Assembly: GCA_963785585.1 (NCBI GenBank)
Contig: CAWAVW010000004.1
Coordinates: 1,488,001 to 1,552,000, forward strand
Direction of reading: 5' to 3'
DNA: 64,000 bases
From: Palsa-295 sp963785585
GTDB taxonomy: Bacteria; Acidobacteriota; Terriglobia; Acidiferrales; UBA7541
Position numbers and translations under genes: made by a program. Below the pieces are notes generated by a model. That model ran no database searches and was not told where the DNA came from. It saw only the letters and a program-made list of their open reading frames with translations. The stretch's first letter is position 1. Every line of letters begins with the position of its first letter. This document shows, in pieces, positions 25,219-34,143 of the stretch.

Positions 25219-25611
25219 ATGGGCGTGTCTATGGTTGTGCCTGAAGCGGCGCATTTTTGGGGATTGTTTGTCGCGGGGCACGGGCTGCATGTGCTGAAGA
25301 GGGCGAGCTTGTCGGCGCAGTCGCCGCTATCGGGGACGAAGACGCGGATCGAGTGGTTGAAGACGAATGCGTTGAATCTGGCGATCCGATTTTTCGTGAA
25401 TGCGGCGGCGTTTTCGTACTGGCTGGCGCATCCGGATGCGGCGACGCATGTGATGGCGTCGTTTGGGGTGAATGCGAATTTCACGCTGGAGCCGGGACAC
25501 GCGACGGCGGCGATGTTTGGGCTTTCGGGGAACAGCCTGGTGGATTGGGCGGCGGCGAAAGTGCCGTTTTTGCAGAAGGAAGTGCCGGTGGGAGAGGAAG
25601 GCAGTGGCTAG
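25219..25611 (+). CDS. Small membrane protein of the phage block
   Basis: 130 aa from the ATG at 25219; an ATG at 25231 is equally possible. There are about two or three hydrophobic stretches: HFWGLFVAGHGLHVL, ALNLAIRFFVNAAAFSYWLA, and a weaker one near GLSGNSLVDWAAAKVPFL. It could be a holin-type or inner-membrane-associated virion protein. It is not next to the endolysin, and no family is recognised. Confidence 0.6.
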   Translation: MGVSMVVPEAAHFWGLFVAGHGLHVLKRASLSAQSPLSGTKTRIEWLKTNALNLAIRFFVNAAAFSYWLAHPDAATHVMASFGVNANFTLEPGHATAAMFGLSGNSLVDWAAAKVPFLQKEVPVGEEGSG

Positions 25612-25793
25612 TGGCTAGTGATTAGTGGCTAGAGGGAGCGCGTGGATGAAGGGCGGGCGGGTGAAGGGAAGGCAGTGGCTAGGGGCGAGGGGCTAGTGGC
25701 TAGTGATTAGTGGCTAGAAACAGCCAGCAGATGAAAAGTGAGCGGATGAGGGGAGGGAAGTGGTTAGTGACTAGTGGCTAGAAACGCAGCCGT
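25612..25793. repeat. Three CTAG-type spacer repeats
   Basis: Runs of GGCTAGTGGCTAGTGATTAG at about 25600-25635, 25672-25720 and 25755-25782, separated by about 40-base purine-rich spacers (GGGAGCGCGTGGATGAAGG and relatives). Confidence 0.8.
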
Positions 25794-26207
25794 TTAGGAT
25801 TCGGAGTTTTTTACGGCGATGCCTTGGATTTCGAAGTGCGCGCCGAAGAGCAGATTGCCGGAGCCGATGAAAGCGCGCGCGGGAAGAGGAAATTTGAAGT
25901 AGGTGGTGTAGATGGCGTTGAAGCGATCGAAGAGCGAAACGTCCGAGCAGAAAATCTGGACGTACACGAGGTCCTGGATGGTGGCGCCGGAGCGGGTGAT
26001 GGTTTCGCGGAAACCGTCCATTAAGAGTCTGATTTCGGTGTCGAGGTCGGCGGGGATGGAGCGCGTGGCGGGGTCGAGGCCAAGATGTCCGGAAAGATAG
26101 ATGGTGGGGCCGACGATGACGGCGTTGCTGAAGGGGAACGTGTTGTTGCCGGGGAAGGGAATGTGAACGCGCTTTTCGGGGGCGGCTGGTTTCTGCGGTG
26201 TGGGCAC
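25794..26207 (-). CDS. RidA/YjgF family deaminase-like protein (cargo gene)
   Basis: 137 aa from the GTG at 26207 (AGGAG eight to nine bases upstream), the usual length. RidA proteins hydrolyse reactive enamine/imine intermediates in the cytosol. Family features are YLSGHLGLDPATRSI, the helix LMDGFRETITRSGAT, DLVYVQIFCSD, the substrate-carboxylate Arg in LPARAF, and the C-terminal HFEIQGIA. The catalytic set looks intact. It lies on the minus strand between two phage genes and just after the CTAG repeats, so it appears to be a carried metabolic gene. Confidence 0.85.
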   Translation of the reverse strand: MPTPQKPAAPEKRVHIPFPGNNTFPFSNAVIVGPTIYLSGHLGLDPATRSIPADLDTEIRLLMDGFRETITRSGATIQDLVYVQIFCSDVSLFDRFNAIYTTYFKFPLPARAFIGSGNLLFGAHFEIQGIAVKNSES

Positions 26208-26338
26208 GGACGATGCTCCTAGAGATTGGTTGAACGAGGCAGCGCAAATATCGTAACGCAGGGACGCGGTTACGGGCGGAAGAAATCGAAGTGGCGCGGC
26301 GATTGTGGAAATAAAGTGCGGCAAACACGGAGGCAACG

Positions 26339-27055
26339 ATGCCGGTTGTGCTGACTACGGCGTACGCGCAGGCGGAAGACGCACTGACGCTGACGCGAGC
26401 GCTGGTGAATGATGCGTCGGGCGCGGTGTTCACCGATGCGCTGCTGATGCCGCTGCTGAACTCGGCGTACCGGGGACTGCAGAGGGAGCTGGCGGAGAAC
26501 GGCGTGAGCGTGCTGGTGGAGCAGCAGGACATTGAGCTCGATACCGATCCGACGTCGGGGGTGACGAACACGGAGATCAGCGACGTTTCGAGCCCGCAAT
26601 TGCCGACGGACTGCATGATGCCGCACATGATGTGGGAGCGAGCGACGGCGAATACGACGGATGTGTTTGTGCCGATGGAAAAGTTTACCAGTGGCGGAAG
26701 CATGCTGAATCTGCAGCCGAGTGCTTACCTGCAACTGTGGGAATGGCGGGAGGACAAGATCAATTTGATCGGGGCGACGCAGTCGATCACGGTGCGGCTG
26801 CGGTATGAGAAATTGCTGCCGGAATTAACGCTGGGAACCGATCCGATCCAGATCCGCGGAGCGACGGATGCGCTGGGGTATGCGGCGGCGGCGCTGGCGG
26901 CACGGTCCAGAGGGGCGAGGGCGCTGGCAGCGGATCTGCTGGGGTCTGCGCAGACGGCGATCGAGAGCCTGATCAATCGCTATGTGCGACCGGAGCAAAC
27001 GAAAGGACGGCGGCGGAGACCGTACGGGCACCGGCGGAGAATTATCTATTTGTGA
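26339..27055 (+). CDS. Probable head-tail adaptor (connector) protein
   Basis: 238 aa with a GGAGG site before the ATG. The N-terminal part has helices of the adaptor type (LTLTRALVNDASGAVFTDAL, PLLNSAYRGLQRELAENG). The middle is beta-rich (QSITVRLRYEKLLPELTLGT), and a late helix ALAADLLGSAQTAIESLINR precedes an extremely basic tail (KGRRRRPYGHRRR). The pattern resembles podovirus adaptor proteins that sit below the portal. Followed by a minus-strand cargo gene. Confidence 0.65.
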   Translation: MPVVLTTAYAQAEDALTLTRALVNDASGAVFTDALLMPLLNSAYRGLQRELAENGVSVLVEQQDIELDTDPTSGVTNTEISDVSSPQLPTDCMMPHMMWERATANTTDVFVPMEKFTSGGSMLNLQPSAYLQLWEWREDKINLIGATQSITVRLRYEKLLPELTLGTDPIQIRGATDALGYAAAALAARSRGARALAADLLGSAQTAIESLINRYVRPEQTKGRRRRPYGHRRRIIYL

Positions 27056-27079
27056 GCGATCGCGCGGGGCGCGGATGCG

Positions 27080-29434
27080 CTATTGGACGACGAGAGTCAT
27101 GGTGAAGCCGCGGGAAGTATTTTGCGCGCTGCCGTTGACGGTGAGTTGATAGGTGCCGGCGGGCGTGTTCGCAATGGTTGTCGTTTTATTGTGATGACAT
27201 CCGGCGAAGACGATGACGCCAAACAGCAGAGCAAAAAATGCGAGCGTGGGGGCCAAGGCGCGTTTTCGGCGCGGCTCGGTGACGTTGAGTTTCAGCGACG
27301 CGACGATTGCGACGATGAGCAGCGCGAGTGCGAGGAGAGCCGCAAGCGCGAGGGCCGAGAGATCTATGCGCGAGGCAGCGGCCGGAGCAGAGCCTGGGGA
27401 CGCGGGGCGTTTGCCGCCGTTTGATGATGACGAACCGGTAAGAATGAAGGTTCGGTTTGCGGTGGAGGATGCGCCGGCGCTTGGGGGAATCTGGTCGCCG
27501 TCTGTGTTGGTGGTTTGAATCGTGACGTTGAAAGGCGCGGGAGTTCCGGCGGTGACGTCAACGACGAGCGAGGTAACGAGCGGTTCGGTGACCGAAGTGC
27601 CGGCCGAGATGCCGCAGGTGGTTGGCTGTCCGGTGGTGTTTGTGGGAGCCGCGGGAAGATCGGTGGGACAGCGCAGAGTGACGGGGCCGCTGAAATTGGC
27701 GTCGGGTACGATTTGGAATTGGTAGGTGGCGGAGTAGCCGGGCTGGATGGTGATCTGCACGCTGCCTCCGGCGGCGGATGGCACGCAGATAACGGCGGCG
27801 GTGCTGACGCAGGCGATTTGGAAATCGTCGGCAAGTCCGGTGACGGCGGCGAGAAGAGGCGCGGTGGCTCCGGTGTAATTCACGGAAAGATTGGCGCAAC
27901 GCTGGGCGCTCGAGGGGGGATCGGCGCAGGCGGTGGTGGCGTTTGCCGTGGGAGTGAAGGCGACGTTGAAGTTGCAACTCGCGCTCGCAGCGAGCGTGGA
28001 GGTGCAGGAAGTGTTTGAGATTGCGAAATCGTTAGAGTTTCCGCCGGAGAAGGATGCGGCAACGTTGGCGATGGCGGCGCCGGTGTTGTTTGTCAGCTGA
28101 AAGGATGCAAGGGCGGTTGAATCGGTGGAACCGCCGACCGGGACGTCGCCGAAATCGGTAGTGGTGCCCGCGCCGCCCGGAGGCGTGAGCGAGATGCCGG
28201 TAGCGGGGACGCCGAGAGCCGCGAATTCCAGGATCTGGCGAGCCGATTGATTGGAAACGAAGAGATTGCCGTTGACGTCGAAGGCGATTTCGCCGGGATT
28301 GCCAAGGCCGCGCGCTACGAGCGATGTCTTTGCGGTGAAGGCGTCGAGGCGGAGAATTTCGCCGGATGCTTCGGTGGAAACGGTACCCGAATTCGAGATG
28401 GCGTAGGCGACGAAGAGATTTCCGGCTCCGTCGGTGGCCAGTCCCTGCGGAACGGCCCGCGCGGTGGAGGATTTGAGCAACGCAGCGGGGAAGAGGGACG
28501 TGGCGATGACTCCCGCGTCGCGGACGGCGTGTGTTTGGGTGTTGATGGCGACGACGGCACCGGTGTCCGATGACGAGGCGAAGACGGTGCGGCCGTCGGG
28601 AGTGACGGCGACGCTTGTGGGCGCGTTAAACGATGCGAAGGTTTCGAGGTCGCCCGACTTGGCGGAATTTGAGCCGTAGAGAATGTCGATCGAGTTGGCG
28701 GCGTGGTCGGCGATGTAGAGATTTCCGGAGCGATCGAGAGCGAGGCCGAGAGGTTCGCTAAGTTCGACGTTTTGGCGCGAGGCCCAGCGTCCGGCGACGC
28801 TGCGGATGATGCCGGGTTCAGTGCTGGATGGACCGGCGATGGCGCGGATGGTGGCGTTGTTGGTGTCCGCGACGTAGATGGTGCCGTCGGATGCGACGGC
28901 GATGCCGCTGCGATCGGAGAACGAGGCGGCGCTGAGATTGAATTCGGCGGAAGTGGCTTCGCCGCCGTCGCCGAGAGAGCCCGCGGCACCGGTACCGGCT
29001 ATGCGGGCGAGGTTCGCGATGTTCGAAGGAAAGCTTGCGCCGGCAAAAACGGGAATGGCGGCGGGGATGCGCAGGCTCGCGGCGTCGGCCGATGGTCCGC
29101 GGGCGGATGAGATGCGAGCGAACGAGAAGAGTTTGTTGGGCTGATCGGCGTCGATGAGAAAAATCTGGGCGGGCGCCGAGCTGAGCGGCTGAGCCAGGGC
29201 GGAAGGATCGGAACTGCGAGGCGCGAGAGCGAGCGAGCGGCCGGCGATGTTTGCGGCGACGATGGCAGCGGGGACGCTTTTCGCTGATTGAGCGGTCGGC
29301 GAGGCCTGCGCTCGCTGGGCGGCAGCGGATGCGGCTTGCGCATGCGCGTGCGATGCGGGGAAGTTCCGAGCGACAACGGCCAAAGCAAAAAACGCCACCA
29401 GAGTTACAACACCGAAAAATCTAAGTCGCCGCAC
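27080..29434 (-). CDS. Exported NHL-repeat / choice-of-anchor protein (cargo gene)
   Basis: 784 aa from the GTG at 29434 (GGGAGAG upstream); the open frame extends to 29557. A signal segment (FFGVVTLVAFFALAVVARNF) precedes an NHL beta-propeller region (about 150-430) with repeats such as IYVADTNNATIR, LYIADHAANSID and LFVSNQSARQI. An ASH/choice-of-anchor-like domain follows (FGDVPVGGSTDSTALASFQL, with paired cysteines), then a second beta domain and two C-terminal membrane helices, the second ending FAGCHHN. It is likely a cell-envelope protein of the type common in acidobacteria. Largest of the five minus-strand cargo genes. Confidence 0.75.
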   Translation of the reverse strand: MRRLRFFGVVTLVAFFALAVVARNFPASHAHAQAASAAAQRAQASPTAQSAKSVPAAIVAANIAGRSLALAPRSSDPSALAQPLSSAPAQIFLIDADQPNKLFSFARISSARGPSADAASLRIPAAIPVFAGASFPSNIANLARIAGTGAAGSLGDGGEATSAEFNLSAASFSDRSGIAVASDGTIYVADTNNATIRAIAGPSSTEPGIIRSVAGRWASRQNVELSEPLGLALDRSGNLYIADHAANSIDILYGSNSAKSGDLETFASFNAPTSVAVTPDGRTVFASSSDTGAVVAINTQTHAVRDAGVIATSLFPAALLKSSTARAVPQGLATDGAGNLFVAYAISNSGTVSTEASGEILRLDAFTAKTSLVARGLGNPGEIAFDVNGNLFVSNQSARQILEFAALGVPATGISLTPPGGAGTTTDFGDVPVGGSTDSTALASFQLTNNTGAAIANVAASFSGGNSNDFAISNTSCTSTLAASASCNFNVAFTPTANATTACADPPSSAQRCANLSVNYTGATAPLLAAVTGLADDFQIACVSTAAVICVPSAAGGSVQITIQPGYSATYQFQIVPDANFSGPVTLRCPTDLPAAPTNTTGQPTTCGISAGTSVTEPLVTSLVVDVTAGTPAPFNVTIQTTNTDGDQIPPSAGASSTANRTFILTGSSSSNGGKRPASPGSAPAAASRIDLSALALAALLALALLIVAIVASLKLNVTEPRRKRALAPTLAFFALLFGVIVFAGCHHNKTTTIANTPAGTYQLTVNGSAQNTSRGFTMTLVVQ

Positions 29435-29675
29435 CAAGCTCTCCCTGTGGAACTGCGTATTGAAATTCGATGGAACGGGTTGCGCAACGAGCCGAGCGAA
29501 CCGGCGTTTTCCGAGCGTTGGATTCAATGGAGCGCGCTCGGGTTGCGTGGCAAACAAAGAATCATAGCAGCGTTGAACGATGGGTGACTAGCGGGGAGTG
29601 AAGTTTGCGGTCGGGTGCAGCGAGCTTGGACGGGGTGCGGGCGGGAGATCGGACGATCACCGCAACGGAGGAATT

Positions 29676-30029
29676 ATGGCATTGGCGTTTTCGTTGGTGG
29701 ATACGTGGGACGACGGGAAGCGAATCCATGTGAGCGGGACGGTGACCGCGTCCGGCAACTATGTGACGAGCGGGGACACGCTGGATTTGTCGCAGTTTCC
29801 GATTGTGGCGTCGAATCAGCCGCCGACGCAGGGGACGGCGTGGATGGACGGCCTGGCGGGATACGACTACGTGTTTTATCCGGGCGCGACGATGAATGCG
29901 GGGAAGGTGAAGATTTTTCAGCAGGGCGCGGCGGCGGGAGCGTTTCCGGAATTGGCGGCGGGGGCGTATCCGGGGGCGATCACCGGGGACACGATTACGT
30001 TTTACGGGATTTTCAAGAAGTTGCAGTAG
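29676..30029 (+). CDS. Phage-block hypothetical protein
   Basis: 117 aa from the ATG at 29676 (GGAGGAATT). Beta-rich, without signal peptide: MALAFSLVDTWDDGKRIHVS, then GTVTASGNYVTSGDTLDLSQ and a Gly/Ala-rich C-terminus ending ITFYGIFKKLQ. The pattern resembles small virion decoration or tail-completion proteins, but this is only an impression. It is followed by the 224-bp repeat units. Confidence 0.6.
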   Translation: MALAFSLVDTWDDGKRIHVSGTVTASGNYVTSGDTLDLSQFPIVASNQPPTQGTAWMDGLAGYDYVFYPGATMNAGKVKIFQQGAAAGAFPELAAGAYPGAITGDTITFYGIFKKLQ

Positions 30030-30053
30030 GGGAGTGGCGCGGGGACATTTGGG

Positions 30054-30665
30054 GCGGCAGCGGCAAGCCGCTGCTGGTGGAAGGCGCGGTCGTGTGGGCG
30101 GTGCAAAAGCGGTGGCAAGCCACCGCACTCAGAAAGTGATCGTGCTGGACGTTCGTGCGGCGAAGGCGGATCGGAGTTCGTGCCGAACGATGGCGAAGGG
30201 AAATGGCGGCCCGCACGGGTGGTATGCCGACAGGCAATGCTGAGCGCGATCTCGTTCGAGCAGGGCGGGTGTGGGCGGCGGCAGCGGCAAGCCGCTGCTG
30301 GTGGAAGGCGCGGTCGTGTGGGCGTTGCAAAAGCGGTGGCAAGCCACCGCACTCAGAAAGTGATCGTGCTGGACGTTCGTGCGGCGAAGGCGGATCGGAG
30401 TTTGTGCTGAGCGATGCCGAAGGGAAATGGCGTCCTGCATGGGCGGGACGCCGGCAGGCAATGCTGAGCGCAATCTGGTTGGAGCCGGGCGGGTGTGGGC
30501 GGCGGCAGCGGCAAGCCGCTGCTGGGTCACGGCGCGGTCGTGTGGGCGATGCAAAAGCGGTGGCGAGCCACCGCACTCCGAAAATGATCGTGCTGAACGT
30601 TTGTGCGGCGAAGGCGGATCAGACGGTGTGCGGAGCCGAAGGAAAGTTGCGAGTGAGGATTGGGC
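30054..30665. repeat. Three tandem 224-bp repeat units
   Basis: Units start at 30054, 30278 and 30502, exactly 224 bases apart; the third is truncated by the next gene. Each has GCAGCGGCAAGCCGCTGC, then GCGGTGGCAAGCCACCGC, then ACTC(A/C)GAAA and further sequence ending GCGGGTGTGGGCG. Units differ at scattered positions. In unit 3 the second hairpin is changed only in its loop (GGCGAGCC for GGCAAGCC). Confidence 0.9.
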
Positions 30666-33050
30666 ATGTCGATTGAAACGTTTGAGCCGTTGCCGCTGAA
30701 TGTGTTCGGGACGTGGGTGACGCTGCTGGACCCGTCCGATGTGCCGGCGGGAATGTCACCCGCGGCGGCGGACGTGGAATTTTTTCCCGGCGGGGTGAGG
30801 ACGCGTGCGGGACTTGCATCGCAATTTCCGGTGCTGGCAGGGACGCCGCAGATCAATGCGGTGAAGACCTATGCGACTTCGAATCTGGTGCAGAGATTTC
30901 TGGCGCTGGATTCGCTGGGGAATCTTTACAAGGAAACGTCGCCGGGAGTGTTGAGCGTGGCGGCTGTGGGGCCGTTGCCGGGGTTGTACATGAAGTCCAC
31001 GACGCAATTCGGGCGCGAGTACATGGCGTTTTCGGACGGGCTGGTGGGAAGGGATTTGCCGCGACAGTACGACGACACGTATTTCGATCGAGTGAGCCAG
31101 ATCGGGCCGGCCGAAGGTCCGACCGTGGCGAATGCGACGGCGGCGGGAAGTATTTCGCCGGGCGTGCACCAATGCGTGGTGGTGTTCGTGACGCGGCAGG
31201 GATATTGGACGGCGCCATCGCCCGCGGTTTCCTGGACGGCGACGGGATCGCTGAAAGTGAATGTGACAAACATTCCGACGGGTCCGGCGAACGTGGTGCA
31301 GCGGCTGCTGGCATTTACGGCGAGCGGCGGGGCGACGTTTTACCAAGTGCCGGCGACGATGACGATCAACGACAACACGACGACGTCGCTGGTGGTGGAT
31401 TTCACGGACACGATTTTGCTGAGCGGCGTGAGCATGGATTATTTGTTCAGCCAGATTGAGCTGCCGGACCAATTGGGAGTGGCGGCGTACACGGAGAGGC
31501 TTTTCTGGTGGGGCGAGCGAACGAACGTGGATAACTTCCGGAATTTAACGTTCGATGGGGGATGGGACGCGAGCGGAAGCGGAAGACCGCTGGGATGGGT
31601 GCTCGATCCGTCGTTTGGCGCCGGCGCGGGGCGAGAGCGGGTTGCATCGGTATGGGGCGACGCGCTGCGGATTACGGCGGACGGAGTGACGGTGGAGCGC
31701 GGGTACATCTGGCAGGGCGCGATTACGGATGTGAACGGAAATCCGCTGCTGGTGAACAACGTGGATTATTCGGTGAGGGCGCGGGTGGCGCGGTCGGCGG
31801 GGCTGACGGCGGGCACGTTGCGAGTGAATGCCTACAGTCCGACGATGGGGCAGTTGGCGATCGGAATCGCGGTGACGGCGGTGCAGGCGACGCAGACGTA
31901 CGCGGAAGTGACAGCGGAACTGGTGCCGGCGAACGCGGCGCTGCCGACGGATTTGATCTTGCGGGTGTATGCGGATGGGACGCCGGGGCCGAGCGGGGAA
32001 TCGTTTTTGATCGACAACATCGAGGTGTACGAGACGAATGCGCCGCAGAACGCGTCGATCGTGCGCGCGTCTGCCACGGCTGCGCCGGAAAGCTACGACG
32101 GCGTGAGCGGGCTGATGAGCATTGCGGAGAACAACGGGCAGGGAATTCGCGCGGCGTTTACGCTGCGGAATAATTTGTACTTCGTGAAAGAGCGGTCGAT
32201 GTTTGTGACGGCGAATGACGGAGTGAACGAGCCGGCGCTGTGGCAAGTCGAAGAGGTTTCGAATTCCGTGGGGACGCCGTCGGCGCATGGCGTGGGCGTG
32301 GGCGAGGAGTGGGCGGTGATCGCGGGGCGGTCGGGACTTTACTATTTCGACGGCGGCGATCCGGTGAAATTGTCGCAGGAAATTCAGCCAACGTGGGATT
32401 CGATCAACTGGCAGTACGGCCAAACGTTGTGGGTGCAAGTGGATACGCAGCACCGGAGGATTTTGGTTGGCGTGCCCACAGGAACGGCAACGACGCCGAA
32501 TCAGGTGCTGGTGCTCGATTACACGGAGGGATTTCAAGATCCGCTGGTGATGGCGCTGACTTCGCCGGAGCGCGGACGGAAATGGGCGCCGTGGAATATC
32601 GCGGCGAACTCGTGCGGGTTCATCGAGCGAGCGAACGGAACGGGGCAAATATTCTTTGGTTCGAATAATTCATCCGGAAAGATTTACGCGCCGGTGGAAG
32701 GGCAGTATTCAGACGACGGCGCGGCGATCAATTCGTACTATGCGACGGCGTATTTGGGAGCGACGGGGTTGGGCGGGCGGACGCTATTCGGATATTTGAC
32801 GGGGTACGTGCAGGGTTCGGGGACGCTGTTGATTTCGGCCGACTCGCCGGGCGATGCGGTGGAGACGGCGCTCGGGCCGTGGACGCTTTCGTCGCCGGGA
32901 GCGCGAGACCACGAGCAGTTTACGAATGTGATCGCGGAACGAGTTTCGTATCAAGTGGGGACGGATGCGGTGGGGTCGTGGTTTTCGATGACGAAGCTGG
33001 TGCCGTGGGCGAAGCCTGATCCGTTTTCGGTGGTGCGCGGGACGAATTGA
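30666..33050 (+). CDS. Large tail / stabilisation-like structural protein
   Basis: 794 aa from the ATG at 30666 (GAGG eight bases upstream). N-terminal MSIETFEPLPLNVFGTWVTL and DPSDVPAGMSP suit a structural protein that docks on the head-tail connector. The body is beta-rich with propeller-like segments (AGRSGLYYFDGGDPVKLSQE, LWVQVDTQHRRILVGVPTGT), an inserted carbohydrate-binding-like section (about 320-460), and a C-terminal domain with FGYLTGYVQGSGTLLISADS. It could correspond to podovirus hub or stabilisation proteins. No enzymatic motif recognised. Confidence 0.6.
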   Translation: MSIETFEPLPLNVFGTWVTLLDPSDVPAGMSPAAADVEFFPGGVRTRAGLASQFPVLAGTPQINAVKTYATSNLVQRFLALDSLGNLYKETSPGVLSVAAVGPLPGLYMKSTTQFGREYMAFSDGLVGRDLPRQYDDTYFDRVSQIGPAEGPTVANATAAGSISPGVHQCVVVFVTRQGYWTAPSPAVSWTATGSLKVNVTNIPTGPANVVQRLLAFTASGGATFYQVPATMTINDNTTTSLVVDFTDTILLSGVSMDYLFSQIELPDQLGVAAYTERLFWWGERTNVDNFRNLTFDGGWDASGSGRPLGWVLDPSFGAGAGRERVASVWGDALRITADGVTVERGYIWQGAITDVNGNPLLVNNVDYSVRARVARSAGLTAGTLRVNAYSPTMGQLAIGIAVTAVQATQTYAEVTAELVPANAALPTDLILRVYADGTPGPSGESFLIDNIEVYETNAPQNASIVRASATAAPESYDGVSGLMSIAENNGQGIRAAFTLRNNLYFVKERSMFVTANDGVNEPALWQVEEVSNSVGTPSAHGVGVGEEWAVIAGRSGLYYFDGGDPVKLSQEIQPTWDSINWQYGQTLWVQVDTQHRRILVGVPTGTATTPNQVLVLDYTEGFQDPLVMALTSPERGRKWAPWNIAANSCGFIERANGTGQIFFGSNNSSGKIYAPVEGQYSDDGAAINSYYATAYLGATGLGGRTLFGYLTGYVQGSGTLLISADSPGDAVETALGPWTLSSPGARDHEQFTNVIAERVSYQVGTDAVGSWFSMTKLVPWAKPDPFSVVRGTN

Positions 33051-33087
33051 GCGAACCTGGGTTACGTGGTCGGCGGGGAGCGAGCGA

Positions 33088-34104
33088 ATGCTGAATGTTC
33101 CGCAGATTGAAGCGTTGCGGCAGACGAATCCGCAACTGTACGAGGCGCTGAAGCGGCTGGCGGGAGCGACGCTGGGGCCGAATCAGGGATGGAGCCTGGA
33201 CGACCAGATCACGGACGGGACGGATTTTGCGCGGGTTGCGGCGACGGCGTTGACCGCGAATCAAGTGGATCCGACGAAGGCCGGCGTGCTGATGAAAGGG
33301 TCGGTGGCGCCGACGTGGTCGGGTACGTTCACGTACGTTTCGACGACAAGTTCGATTACATGGTCTTGGAGTTCGTTGACGATTGCGCGCGCGGATGGGA
33401 CGACGACACAGGCAGGAAGCGGATCGGTGAGCGTGACGGGGCTGGCGGCGGGGACGACCTATTATTTTTATCCGTACTGGGACGAGAGCGGTACGGGACT
33501 GGGATTTGTGAGCGGGCTGGCGAGCAGCTTCGGCAGTCCGGCGAGCGCGTTTAGCGCGAAGACGAATGCGGCGGCGCAGCAGCAGGCGCTGCAGGGGCGT
33601 GTGCCGCTTTCGCAGGGCGCGATGGTAGCGGCCACAACCACGACGGGAACGGGTGGAGGATCGGGCGGCGGGAGCGGGAGTTGCCTGCGCGCGGGGACGA
33701 TGGTTCTAACACGCGAGCGCGGAACGGTGGAGATTGAATCGTGCGCGCCGGGCGAGCATTTGCGTTGCCCTGGGATTGCGCCGAACGAAGCGTGGACGAA
33801 AATCACGCGACTGGAAGTAAGAGACGCCGACACGTTTATACGGCTGCATTTTTCGAATGCAGAGTCGCTCGATGTGACGCCGCACCATATTTTTACTCTG
33901 GCGGACGGTTCGCCGATGCGAGCGGAGCGCTTGTGCCTGGCCGACATATTTATGGGGCGATTCGGGCGCGTGACGCTGAAGCGAATTGAGACAGTGGTGG
34001 AAGACGGGCAAAAAGTGACGGTGAGCTGCGAGCCGGTACATCAATTTTATGCGGGACGGCATGCGGCAAGCGTTTTGACGCACAACTATACATTTAGTTC
34101 GTGA
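33088..34104 (+). CDS. Tail protein with C-terminal Hint (intein-like) domain
   Basis: 338 aa. Residues 1-185 are a structural part with a short helix, then a fibronectin-like beta domain (LTIARADGTTTQAGSGSVSV, AAGTTYYFYPYW). A Gly/Ser linker (186-198) leads to a Hint domain of about 135 aa. Block A begins CLRAGTMVLT at C199. Block B has T264-P-H-H267. A pre-terminal VHQFYAG lies near 318-323, and the end is VLTHN (H332, N333) followed by YTFSS. The catalytic Cys, TxxH and HN are present. The residue after HN is Tyr, and only five residues follow, so N-terminal cleavage or linkage at C199 is more likely than splicing. Confidence 0.85.
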   Translation: MLNVPQIEALRQTNPQLYEALKRLAGATLGPNQGWSLDDQITDGTDFARVAATALTANQVDPTKAGVLMKGSVAPTWSGTFTYVSTTSSITWSWSSLTIARADGTTTQAGSGSVSVTGLAAGTTYYFYPYWDESGTGLGFVSGLASSFGSPASAFSAKTNAAAQQQALQGRVPLSQGAMVAATTTTGTGGGSGGGSGSCLRAGTMVLTRERGTVEIESCAPGEHLRCPGIAPNEAWTKITRLEVRDADTFIRLHFSNAESLDVTPHHIFTLADGSPMRAERLCLADIFMGRFGRVTLKRIETVVEDGQKVTVSCEPVHQFYAGRHAASVLTHNYTFSS

Positions 34105-34143
34105 CCGTGCCGAAAAACCGCGGCTGAACCATTTCCAAAACAA

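Noticed and set aside
25794..26207. RidA-like gene as a toxin or antitoxin of a two-gene system
   Set aside because: It is a single complete RidA with intact family motifs and no partner gene nearby.
33685..34104. Self-splicing intein
   Set aside because: No homing endonuclease, Tyr rather than Cys/Ser/Thr after His-Asn, and only five residues of possible C-extein.
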